From: Nephromyces sp. MM_2019
Taxonomy: Eukaryota; Apicomplexa; Aconoidasida; Nephromycida
Length of the DNA stretch: 11,262 bases
Assembly: GCA_015657535.1 (NCBI GenBank)
Contig: JADHZB010002013.1
Location: 12,501-23,762 of the forward strand
Direction of reading: 5' to 3'
This document shows, in pieces, positions 1 to 8,800 of the stretch (positions within the stretch are counted from its first letter, which is position 1; each line of letters begins with the position of its first letter). Under the pieces are notes generated by a model. It saw only the letters and a list, made by a program, of their open reading frames with translations. It had not been told where the DNA came from and did no database searches. A program made the translations under genes and the position numbers.

Positions 1-150
1 GTAAATTAATTTGTGTGTAAATTAACTTATGTGTAAATTAACTTGTGTGTAAAATAACTTGTGTGTAAATTAACTTGTGTGTAAATTAACTTGTGTGTAA
101 ATTAACTTGTGTGTAAATTAACTTATGTGTAAATTAATTTGTGTATGATT
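1..150. repeat. 16-bp minisatellite at the left edge
   Basis: About nine tandem copies of a 16-bp unit, GTGTGTAAATTAACTT, with single-base variants (ATGTGTAAATTAACTT, one copy with AAAATAACTT). Degenerate single copies continue to about 310. The array reaches the window edge, so its full length is unknown. On the other strand the unit reads AAGTTAATTTACACAC, so its CA run lies on the minus strand, as it does in and upstream of the minus-strand gene further right. Confidence 0.9.
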
Positions 151-1502
151 TACGTACAAACAATTTAACTAGTGTGTGAATTAACCTATGTTTAATGGAA
201 ATTATTGGTAAATTAAATTGTGTGTGAATTAATTATAATTTTATAATTTATTTATATGTAAATTGGTTTTGTGTGTAAATTCACTTGTGCGTTTAAATTG
301 AGTTTGTATGTAAGTTAATAAAATTTTATTCAAGTTAGATTTATTGCTTTATCTAATTTGTGTATAGATTAATTATTGTATAGTTTAACAATGTATATAA
401 CTATAAACCTAATTAAATGTGTATGTGTGAATTCAATTTAGAAATGGCCTGTAACTTTAATATATATTTACATAGAAATTCAATCACTCTAACTTATACA
501 TTAAATAATAAAACAATTTAAATTTACACACATTTTTATGTATTTTAATTTTAATTATTTTTATTTATATATTGAGTTATCTATGTATAACAAAATTTCA
601 ATCATTTAAGTTTTAATCAAAAAATAAAATATAACAACTTAAATATATACACACACAAAACAAATAAACACAACTAAACACATACACACATAAGTAAACA
701 CACACACATGTATGTCTATGTATATAATACATATATTTTTGACATATAATTTATAGATAACAAAAAATATAAATATAATATAATAATTATATTTTTTATA
801 TAATTTAGTGTTAGCATATATATTAGGGTCTAAACTTGTATATCATACACACACACAACCACACAACACACACACACTCAATAAACAACACACATACACA
901 CAAACACAGAGAGCTGTTTTCATACACATAAGATAAACACAAACATACAAACTCAAATCCATTCACATCCACACACACACCCATCACTCTATATAGAGAT
1001 ACACATTTATAATATTATATTTATATATACTCATATATACATATAGACATATCTAAGCAAATGTAGTACAATATAATCATTCATTTAAACATACCTATTA
1101 TTATTATACATATTTATTCATTAAATCACATACATTCATTGATTATGTTTTCACACACACATTTATTCACTATAACCACACACATCTTAATCACACATCA
1201 CAACTTATTAGTAACAAACAAATATTACACTTAAATAACTTATAATCATCTTCTACGACTATAAAACTTATATATATACTTAACTACACACCTTATTGTA
1301 TAAACACACACAAACATATTTCACTTCCCTTTCACTTACATAAGCTACACACACAAATATATAGATATAACTCATATATAAACACAAGCATATTGTACTA
1401 ACCAGAAATATACATACACCCACTACTTAAACACACAACTCTCACATACACACAACAAGAAACTCACTCATAACATACTACTCAATCATACACTTACAAA
1501 CA

Positions 1503-1615
1503 AATCACACGAACACACACGTAACACATTCATACAACTCACACGGACACACACGTAACACATTCATACAACTCACATGAACACACACGTAATACATTCA
1601 ACTCACACAAACATA
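1503..1615. repeat. 34-bp triplicated repeat
   Basis: Three adjacent copies of a 34-bp unit with the core GTAACACATTCATACAACTC. The core GTAA starts at 1521, 1555 and 1589, an exact 34-bp step. The third copy has GTAATACATTCAACTC, with a 4-bp deletion. It ends about 135 bp before the RAP start codon, so it may lie in the promoter or 5' UTR. Confidence 0.85.
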
Positions 1616-1650
1616 CAAAACTGAGACCATAAACCTACACATGCACACCG

Positions 1651-1716
1651 ATTTTGTTATGTAGCTCGATATAGAGTATAAACAAATATACAAACACACA
1701 CATTTTGTTGTGTAGC
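1651..1716 (+). promoter_or_regulatory. duplicated 15-bp element before the RAP gene
   Basis: The 15-mer ATTTTGTTATGTAGC at 1651-1665 recurs as ATTTTGTTGTGTAGC at 1702-1716, with 14 of 15 bases identical and starts 51 bp apart. Both copies follow a CACACA-rich stretch and are less simple in sequence than their surroundings. The second copy ends 34 bp before the start codon. A promoter or initiator role is only an inference from position; it could also be a short local duplication. Confidence 0.35.
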
Positions 1717-1750
1717 CTTAATATTTTGGTTCTCTTTGCAAATTGTAAGT

Positions 1751-2992
1751 ATGGACCGCCGTACCTTACTAAAACTCTCTGACATACTTTTATCTAGACA
1801 CACATTTCTACCATCAGCCTATAAACTCACACATATCCCGATTAACACCTTTTCAACTATATATCACCCACACACCTTCGATCACACACACACACATCGC
1901 CATTTCAAAACATTCATTTATGGAAGGCCCATAAATGACTTAACAAAACACTTACTCTCAAATACCTACACTTCTAATTTTCCATGTGTGTATAATTATC
2001 ACACTGATCAAAACTTAACACAGACTGATGTGTATAACTTATCAAACACACCTCAACAATCTAACTCGCATACTAAACAAGATATAAACACACATGAAAC
2101 AACTAACCTAGAAACAAAAAATCTAGAAACAAAAAATCTAGAAACAACTAACCTAGAAACAAAAAATCTAGAAACAACTAACCTAGAAACAACTAACCTA
2201 GAAACAACTAACCTAGAAACAACTAATCTAGAAACAACTAACCTAGAAACAACTAATCTAGAAACAATTAATTTAGAAAAACAAACTATTTCAAATTTCA
2301 CACACAATCATGAAGCATTCACTTCTACAAACCAATCTTTAGATGAGTCTACATCCTCACACACACAACAATTAGATACCACATCACAACATCCTACAAA
2401 TCCTACACAACCAAGATCCACACCTTCCAATACAGATAACAAATCTCATCACACACCTACACTTAACAATACTGATTCTAACACAACAGATACACACACA
2501 CATATATTGTGTGATCCTGAAGAAGAAATATTAACACCTGAAGAACAAAAACAAAAGGAAGAGCTTATAACAGAATTGGCTAGGAAATTGAGTGGTCCAT
2601 TGGTTGATGAAAATGGTCAGTTTCCACAGGGAGATGATCGACCTACAGCTATAGAAGTTGATGGGCCTTCACATTTCTATGCTAATACTACACGTTACAC
2701 AGCCTATACAAAATTAAAACATCGTTTATTAACACGTATGGGTTATCGTGTGCTACACATACCCTATTTTGAATGGAGAAAATTAAAAACAAGGAAAGAT
2801 AAAGAAGATTATATAAGGTTAAAATTAAAGGAACAACCTACAGAATGGTTAGATAGCAATGATGAAATATTTCACACACAAATCTTACCCAAATTAGCTG
2901 ATGATAAGGTTGAATTTGGTGAAGAACAACTTCGTGAAAACATTGAGACATTTAAGAATGAATTGGTGTGTAATGGGGATGATATGTATTAG
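1751..2992 (+). CDS. RAP-domain protein, probable organellar RNA-binding factor (413 aa, single exon)
   Basis: The C-terminal half carries a RAP domain at about residues 300-359. It begins [10 protein letters not shown] and continues through [20 protein letters not shown] to FEW and a basic helix (residues to RLKL at 359). The DGPxH motif, the K-L-L-G spacing and the Y-x-EW end are family hallmarks. RAP proteins are abundant in Apicomplexa, and studied members act on RNA in mitochondria or plastids, often on rRNA. The N-terminus ([20 protein letters not shown]) is basic and could be a mitochondrial presequence. No helical RNA-binding repeats can be recognised upstream. Residues 119-178 are a five-residue repeat, and about 179-260 are Thr/His/Asn/Ser-rich low complexity. 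The frame is open back to a stop at 1679, but 1751 is its first ATG. The upstream TTG at 1736 is not a likely eukaryotic start. GTAAGT at 1745-1750 resembles a splice donor, so a spliced 5' end cannot be excluded. The stop is TAG. Confidence 0.9.
   Translation: MDRRTLLKLSDILLSRHTFLPSAYKLTHIPINTFSTIYHPHTFDHTHTHRHFKTFIYGRPINDLTKHLLSNTYTSNFPCVYNYHTDQNLTQTDVYNLSNTPQQSNSHTKQDINTHETTNLETKNLETKNLETTNLETKNLETTNLETTNLETTNLETTNLETTNLETTNLETINLEKQTISNFTHNHEAFTSTNQSLDESTSSHTQQLDTTSQHPTNPTQPRSTPSNTDNKSHHTPTLNNTDSNTTDTHTHILCDPEEEILTPEEQKQKEELITELARKLSGPLVDENGQFPQGDDRPTAIEVDGPSHFYANTTRYTAYTKLKHRLLTRMGYRVLHIPYFEWRKLKTRKDKEDYIRLKLKEQPTEWLDSNDEIFHTQILPKLADDKVEFGEEQLRENIETFKNELVCNGDDMY
2105..2284 (+). repeat. 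15-bp coding minisatellite in the RAP gene (NLETT x12)
   Basis: Twelve in-frame 15-bp copies encode [10 protein letters not shown] and finally NLETI and NLEKQ (residues 119-178 of the RAP protein). Variants differ at only a few bases (AACCTA/AATCTA, ACT/AAA), which indicates recent expansion by slippage or unequal exchange. The unit length is a multiple of three, so copy number can change without a frameshift. The tract lies in the linker before the RAP domain. Confidence 0.95.
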
Positions 2993-2999
2993 GGATATA

Positions 3000-3131
3000 G
3001 GGTGTGTGTAGTATATTAAGGTGGATGTGTGTCGTATATTAAGATGGATGTGTGTCGTATATTAAGGTGGATATGTGTAATATATTAAGATGGATGTGTG
3101 TAGTATATTAAGGTGGATGTGTGTATTTATT
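3000..3131. repeat. 23-bp minisatellite in the spacer after the RAP gene
   Basis: About five and a half tandem copies of a 23-bp unit: GGATGTGTGT, then A or C, then GTATATTAAG plus GT or AT. Units start at 3023, 3046, 3069, 3092 and 3115, with a partial copy from 3000. The array starts 7 bp after the RAP stop codon and lies in its 3' flank. Its plus strand is TG-rich, opposite to the CA polarity of the flanking plus-strand exons. Confidence 0.9.
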
Positions 3132-3138
3132 GAGTTTA

Positions 3139-3166
3139 TATATATATATATATATATTGATATATG
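3139..3166. repeat. (TA)n microsatellite
   Basis: A run of alternating TA of about 22 bases with short imperfect flanks. It follows the 23-bp minisatellite and precedes the second gene by about 50 bp. Confidence 0.85.
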
Positions 3167-3215
3167 TATTGGGTAGATTATATGTATATTCTTATTTATT
3201 TGTTAGGCAAAACCA

Positions 3216-4847
3216 ATGAGTGAAGAAGAGCATAATAGATATTTTGAACAAGGTATTTTGATACACACTAAATTTCTTCATTATAAAAATAAATATATCT
3301 TAAAAGACAAACACATTTTTACACACACATATATCGTCTACAATTATTTAACCTTAACTATACACACACACACACAATATTTATTTTGAATTTCAAAATA
3401 TTTATCTTAGAATCATACACACCCCCCATGTTAAAGAAACGATCAAATGTCCCCCTTAAGAGTAATAAAGTAAATACTAAGGCTAAGAAGGGTTCACCTT
3501 TACAATCTTCCGATACACACACACACACTCATACACAGGTATACTTTTAAATAATGTTTTAATATAGTTTGTGTGTATGTTGTGTGTGTGTATATATATA
3601 TATTTCTGTACTTATTTTAGAAATCTTTGTCTGCTTTCTTATTTGATGTGTGTACATATCTCAAATAAAATTTTATATATGTATAAATTTTGCATATGAA
3701 ATGTGTGCATATTTTCAAATAAGTGTTTATGTGTAATAGTTATTATAATCTCTCAATATTCACCTATATTTTACAAATATACACACCTTATTACTCTTTT
3801 TAGAATGGACATAAAGAAAATAACCCTCAAACCTCTCATAGTAAAAACTCTTATAAGGAACACACACCCAATCACCCACAATCAACACACACACACAATC
3901 ACACACAACAACCACACACACCCAATAACCCATATCCACCACACACACCAAACAATTCATATCCTCCCACACACAACCCTTATCCACCATACACATATTA
4001 TCACTACCCACCACCCCCATACACACACAATACACAACACCAACCCTATCCACCTAACTACTCTCAACAACAACCTCCCTATAACTCAACACACAGCCAT
4101 TATCCACCTACCTACACACAACCATATGAAGGGAATGATAATACACACACACAAGATACACAATCACAATCATCTGAACAAAAGAGCAAATCAAATACAT
4201 ACAAAAATAATAACTATATGCCACAAAATTTACCCCCACCCCCTTACTATAATATGCCACACACACCTTATTATAATTATTATCAACCTTATTATCCTCA
4301 TCCATATCACCCTTACACACAAACACACCCACCCACGAATGTAAACAATCCTACATACTCACACACAGCACCTCACACACAACCACCATATACACACAAC
4401 ACCTCCACACCACCACACACACAACCACCACACACACAACCACCACATACACAACCACCACACACACAGCCACCACACACACAAACACCACATACACAAC
4501 CACCACACCGACCACACACACAACCACCATACACACAACCACCATACACACAACCACCATACACACAACCACCACACACACAGCCACCATACACACAACC
4601 ACCATACACACAACCACCATACACACAACCACCATACACACAACCACCACACACACAATCACCACACACACAACCACCACACACACATACACATACGCAA
4701 AATCCACATATACCAAATTACACAGAATCACCATTACACACACCTCATTCACCTAATGATTTTACACAAGAAACTACACACACACCATCCTCCAATTTAC
4801 TTAATCAAAATACATCAAAGTCAAGTGATGATAAAAATGATACATAA
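3216..4847 (+). CDS. Pro/Gln/Tyr/His-rich low-complexity protein, unknown function (3 exons, 402 aa)
   Basis: I do not recognise the family. My model joins 3216-3252, 3411-3538 and 3804-4847. Exon 1 ([12 protein letters not shown]) ends in phase 1 at G|GTATTT. Exon 2 follows TTATCTTAG and encodes a basic stretch, [20 protein letters not shown], then [10 protein letters not shown] and THT repeats, ending in phase 0 at CAG|GTATAC. Exon 3 follows CTTTTTAG and stays open for 347 codons to a TAA. The product has an acidic start, a basic patch at about residues 16-42, then a long tail rich in P, Q, Y, H and T. The tail includes two PPPPY motifs (YPPPPYTHN and LPPPPYYN), which fit the PPxY consensus for WW domains, and an 18-unit [10 protein letters not shown] repeat. 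There is no signal peptide or membrane segment. A possible 27-bp extra exon at 3621-3647 would make 411 aa. An acceptor-like TTTGTTAG just before the ATG, with in-frame GCA AAA CCA, hints at a 5' UTR intron or a further upstream exon. Confidence 0.72.
3253..3410 (+). other. intron 1 of the P/Q/Y/H-rich gene
   Basis: 158 bp, donor GTATTT and acceptor TATCTTAG. Read through without splicing, exon 1 would continue for 57 codons in all and then hit a TGA near 3388. Splicing instead joins the phase-1 G to AA of exon 2 and gives a Glu codon with an open frame onward. Confidence 0.7.
3539..3803 (+). other. intron 2 of the P/Q/Y/H-rich gene, possibly two introns around a microexon
   Basis: 265 bp, donor GTATAC and acceptor CTTTTTAG, phase 0. 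Inside it, 3621-3647 is preceded by a good acceptor (CTTATTTTAG) and followed by GTGTGT. Those 27 bases read KSLSAFLFD with no stop and phase 0 on both sides, so a microexon fits. It would split the region into introns of 82 and 156 bp. The sequence alone cannot decide between the two models. Confidence 0.55.
4410..4700 (+). repeat. 15-bp coding minisatellite ([10 protein letters not shown] x18)
   Basis: About eighteen in-frame copies of CCACCATACACACAA or CCACCACACACACAA, encoding PPYTQ and PPHTQ. Variants are [18 protein letters not shown] and a terminal [10 protein letters not shown] and H units alternate in blocks (three Y, one H, four Y, one H), which suggests duplication of several units at a time. 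All three reverse-strand frames are also open here, giving Val/Cys/Trp/Met-rich shadow frames. Confidence 0.95.
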
Positions 4848-4859
4848 AATTATTTACAC

Positions 4860-4892
<33 letters not shown>

Positions 4893-5898
4893 TCTATAAT
4901 CTATTCGCAATTTATTACATATATACACATATATATATGGACAATTTTGTCATAATATTTCCTTACAATCACACACACACAATTTGTTGAAAATTATAAT
5001 ACACACTCACAAATTTCAATATATAGGATTTATAAAAATATTTTAATTAGTTCAAAAAATTAAAAAATACACACACACACACATTTTTTTATTTACTAAT
5101 TTTTTACACACAATAAACCTAATTAAATTTACTTTTTAAAAATGTGTCTATGTTATATTACATTGTGTGTATATTAAATATATAAATATTTATAATATTT
5201 TTTATTTTTGGTTATTGTGTGTATATATAATTTATACCAAAATATTTATTTATAAGTTGTATACAATATTATGTGTGTGTGTTTAATGATTAATATTCAA
5301 AGCCTAATATATATAATTCTCTGTAAGAATATAGTGTGTGTGTAATAGATATAATGTATGTAATGTGTAAAATATGTACAGGGTGTGTGTAATATCTTCA
5401 GGGTGTTTAATATCTGTAGTGTGTGTAAAATGTGTAGTGTGTATAATGTGTGTAATATGTGCAGAGTGTGTGATATGTTCAGAGTCTGTAATATGTGCAG
5501 ATTGTGTAATATGTGCAGAGTGTGTGTAATGTGTGCAGAGTGTGTGTAATATGTGCAGAGTGTGTGTAATGTGTACAGAGTGTGTGTAGTGTGCAGAGTG
5601 TGTGTAATGTGTGCAGAGTGTGTGTAATGTGTGTGAAATGTATGTACAGTGTGTGTAATCTGTGCAGAGTGTTTGTAATGTGTGTAGAGTGTGTGTAATG
5701 TGTCTAGAGTGTGTGTAATGTGTGTAGAGTGTGTATAATGTGTGTAGAGTGTGTGTAATGTGTCTAGAGTGTGTGTAATGTGTATAGAGTGTGTGTAATG
5801 TGTGTAGAGTGTGTGTAATGTGTGTAGAGTGTGTGTAATGTGTGTAGAGTGTGTGTAATGTGTGTAGAGTGTGTGTAATGTGTGTAGAGTGTGGGTAA
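4848..5898. other. spacer between convergent genes
   Basis: Both flanking genes end here, the plus-strand P/Q/Y/H-rich gene at 4847 and the minus-strand NBS1-like gene at 5899. From 4850 to about 5105 the plus strand is CA-rich, including a (CA)n run near 4870-4892. About 5105-5260 is AT-rich. From about 5270 the plus strand becomes TG-rich and merges into a 20-bp minisatellite. The polarity switch near 5110-5160 sits close to where the two transcripts should meet. I see no coding sequence, and no exon of the NBS1-like gene downstream of its stop. Confidence 0.7.
5390..5895. repeat. 20-bp minisatellite, about 25 units
   Basis: Tandem copies of GTGTGTAATGTGTGTAGAGT. Between 5641 and 5880 twelve units keep an almost exact 20-bp step. 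The left part (about 5390-5640) is more degenerate and uses GTGCAGAG in place of GTGTAGAG; CTAGAG variants are mixed in near 5700-5765. The array becomes more regular toward the NBS1-like stop codon and ends within 10 bp of it, so it probably forms the 3' UTR or the immediate downstream DNA of that gene. Confidence 0.92.
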
Positions 5899-8800
5899 TT
5901 ATTTACGTGTAAAATTAAATTTAGGTTTTCGATGAGGTTTATCTGAGATATCTGATGATGGGTTTAACCAATTATCTAAGGTACCCCTGTCTTTGTTTGT
6001 GTGTATGAAATTATTAGGTAAATTTGTTGAAAAATTAGTGTGTGTGTAAGGTGATTGTGGTCCCGGTGTGTGTGTAATGTGTGATAGATTTGGGCTTGGG
6101 TTAGTTTTCTGAGTATTTGTTAAGAGTGCTCGTTTTTTGACTAGGTGTGTGTAAATTTCTGGTGATTCAAATTTGTGTGTATTATTTTGAGGTGACTTAA
6201 ATGTATGTGTATCATTTTCTGTGTGTGTAAATAGGTCTGTATCGTTTTGAGGTGCTAGTGTGTGTGTGTGGTTTCGGATATAGCTTGATAGTTGGCGAGG
6301 GTTCTTAACAAAACATTTGACTGTAGAATTACGCACATGATCTGGTGTGTAAGAATTATTTAATGAGCCATTCAAATTAATAGGTGTGTGTGTGTATGGT
6401 AATAATTTCTTAAGTATTACTGGAGCTTGTGTGTAACCCTCTTCATCAATAAAATTATTTACGGAGGCCTGATTCTCTATATTTTGGCCTATTTTAGTGT
6501 GTATATCTCTCATTGAGTCATTTGAATAAGAATTTGTGTGTGTATCTGTAGTGTGTGTATCTGTAGTGTGTGTATCTGTGGTTTGTGTGTATGTTTCTTT
6601 AGGTTGTTTGTGTGTATCTATGAAGTGTGTGTGTGTATCTGTGAGGTGTGTGTGTGTATCTGTGAGGTGTTGATGTGTATTTGTAGTTGTATGAGTGTCT
6701 TTAAGGGGTTGTTTGATGTGTGTGTTTGTATTTATTATAGGAGTACCTGTGTATGTACTTTGGCTAAGTGAAGTATCTGGTATATTTGTATTTGATTTGC
6801 ACACAGTTTCTGAGGCTGAATTTGATAATGTGTGTGTATTTAATTTGGCTGATCGTTGGTTTAAACGGTCACGAAAAGAAATAACAGGTTTGTTGTGTGT
6901 AGGATGATTATCTAGTGTGTTTGTGTGTAGTGTTTTAGTAGAGTATATGTTTGTTGTATTAAGTGTGTTTGAGTGTGTGTGTGTGCTGGAAGTGTTTAGT
7001 GTTTGTGAGTGTGTGTGTGTATCTATTTGAGAGGTAATGGATGGGTTAGAGGAATTGGGGATGTTTATGGGAGTGTGTGTAATTTTTTTAGTCGATGTTG
7101 TTTGACTCTGAGTACTATAATCTTGTGGTATACTATGGTCTGTGTGTAGCCTATTATAATTTGTGTGTAAAATGTTAAAGTCTTTATTTGGCGTGTCACT
7201 TTCCATTGTGTGTGTAAAGAGTGTGAATGTTCGATTTGTAGAAGTTGTAGGCTGAATAGATTGATTTGTGTGTGTAAATTTATTTTGATCATAGCTATAT
7301 CCAATTTCATAAGCCTGAGGTGTGTGTAATTTTTTTTGGTGAGAGTTGGCCTGTAAAGATATAATATATAAGGTGTGTGTGTAATAATATATATATATTG
7401 TAACACACATATAAGGATATTACCAGTGTATCTATGTTTGATGTATGATTGACTTTTTGAGGATCACACACACAGTCCTTATTAGTTAAACTGTGTGTGA
7501 AAATAGATGTACCAATTTCATTGAGTGAAGTGTTCAACCAATAAATTTGAAATGTGTGTGTGTGTGATTTAATTTGGTCATATTCTTGCCTAATAAAGTT
7601 CAAAATTTGGGTGTGTGTAGTTGATAAGCTTTCTGTGTGTACCAAATGTATATATACGGGTGATGTGTGTGTATCCTGATTATTTAAATAAGTGAGATTA
7701 GGTAAGAGCTTGTCATCCAAGAAGTGTGTGTAATCCTTGCTTGAATAATTCATTGAATTGTCAAGATGTAATGAAATGCCTCCACATTCCCTAAGACATA
7801 TACACACACACATAATTTTCATGCTTAAACCATATAGAATACGCCCAAAAAATCCATGGTATACACATATACACATGCACACATATGTACATATACACAC
7901 CAATATATATTTACAAAAATACACATATACAAGTATATATACATCATTATAAACATAGCTATACATACAAATTAGCAAAAAAAAACCAACATAAACACAC
8001 CTTGATATATTCAGTGAAAATCAAATAGTTCATAGATGTGTACATACACAAATATACTTACAAAAGTAAGGCTTGATAGTTTTGAATTTCCAATGTGTTT
8101 GTAAAGATAAAAATGTGTGGATAAAAAAATTTATTAGGGTTTTCAAATTTTTTTAAGACACCCTTAAAGTGTGTGTGTGTGTGTTGTATAAACTTTGGTA
8201 AGTAATTGCTTAAATTATCAACAATCTTTTGTAGGTATAATGGATCAATTTTGTATGTGATTTCACACGTTTCATGTGTGTGTAAACGAGATGTGTAAAC
8301 ATTATTATAGTTTGCAAGAAATCGAACAAATGAAGGTGTAAGTATAGGTATACCTCTTACTATACAGTTCAATATAGGGGGTGTATTGTGTATAGAATGT
8401 GTAAGGAGTGCACACATATCTGGGTGTGAAGTCCCTATATGAATATATGCACCTGTTGGAATATGGTAGGATAAATATGTTTATAAATGTGTGTATATGT
8501 ATTTATGTATACATATGTGTGTGGGAATATATGTGTATGTATGTATATATATATATATATATAAATGTGCGTGTGTAAATATCTGTGCTTTTGTTGGTAT
8601 GTGTATGTATGTGCTTAGGTATATATCTGATTAAAGAAATCAAACTAAATATTATTTCTAAATATAAGCATACATAGTTGTATATATATATATATGTGGC
8701 AACACGCACACATACCTGCCCTAGAGTAATCTAGAGTTAAATCGTGTGTAAGTATGTCTTTGTCATATATACACATTACAATGGGTGTAAAGTATACAAT

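Larger units (their letters stand above)
151..1750. other. gene-free region upstream of the RAP gene
   Basis: I see no convincing exon on either strand. From 151 to about 430 the plus strand is TG-rich with decaying copies of the left-edge repeat. About 430-640 is plain AT-rich DNA. From about 640 to 1740 the plus strand is dense in ACACAC and CATACA runs. The switch from TG to CA near 430-640 suggests a divergent intergenic region: promoter DNA of a minus-strand gene beyond the left edge, followed by promoter and 5' UTR of the plus-strand RAP gene. That reading is an inference from strand composition only. Confidence 0.6.

Noticed and set aside
1..150. Telomeric repeat
   Set aside because: The 16-bp unit does not resemble apicomplexan telomere repeats such as TTTAGGG/TTTTAGGG, and no such heptamer array is seen.
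1736..1750. Extension of the RAP protein to a TTG start at 1736
   Set aside because: Eukaryotic nuclear genes rarely start at TTG; the ATG at 1751 is the first in the frame after the stop at 1679.
2053..2307. Minus-strand VVSRL-repeat reading frame
   Set aside because: It is the complement of the NLETT coding repeat; openness follows from the 15-bp repeat itself.
3216..3390. A separate 57-aa gene formed by reading exon 1 through intron 1
   Set aside because: The residues past the donor are repeat-like, and splicing at GTATTT/CTTAG gives a much longer in-phase product.
3760..4332. Minus-strand Cys/Val-rich frames opposite exon 3
   Set aside because: Antisense shadows of a CA-rich exon, with no domain or splice support.
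3703..4344. Plus-strand 213-aa His/Thr/Ile-rich frame
   Set aside because: It overlaps exon 3 in another frame and lacks its PPPPY and PPYTQ structure; it starts within intron 2 and crosses its acceptor.
4351..4752. Minus-strand reading frames rich in Val, Cys, Trp, Met or Gly
   Set aside because: All three reverse frames are open only because the sense strand is a CA-rich 15-bp repeat; the products are pure repeat shadows.
5390..5895. CRISPR array
   Set aside because: Units are directly adjacent with no unique spacers, and the context is eukaryotic.
6538..6907. Plus-strand frames of 70-77 aa rich in Cys and Val
   Set aside because: Antisense shadows of TG runs in NBS1-like exon 4.
7065..7406. 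Minus-strand 113-aa frame
   Set aside because: It overlaps exon 4 out of frame and has no recognisable motif.
7793..7978. N-terminal extension of exon 3 (MLICMYSYVY...)
   Set aside because: This is intron 2 read through; it is hydrophobic, Cys/Tyr-rich repeat sequence and would break the BRCT2 alignment.
8503..8709. Minus-strand 68-aa Tyr/Ile-rich frame
   Set aside because: It lies in intron 1 and is made of TA and CA repeats.
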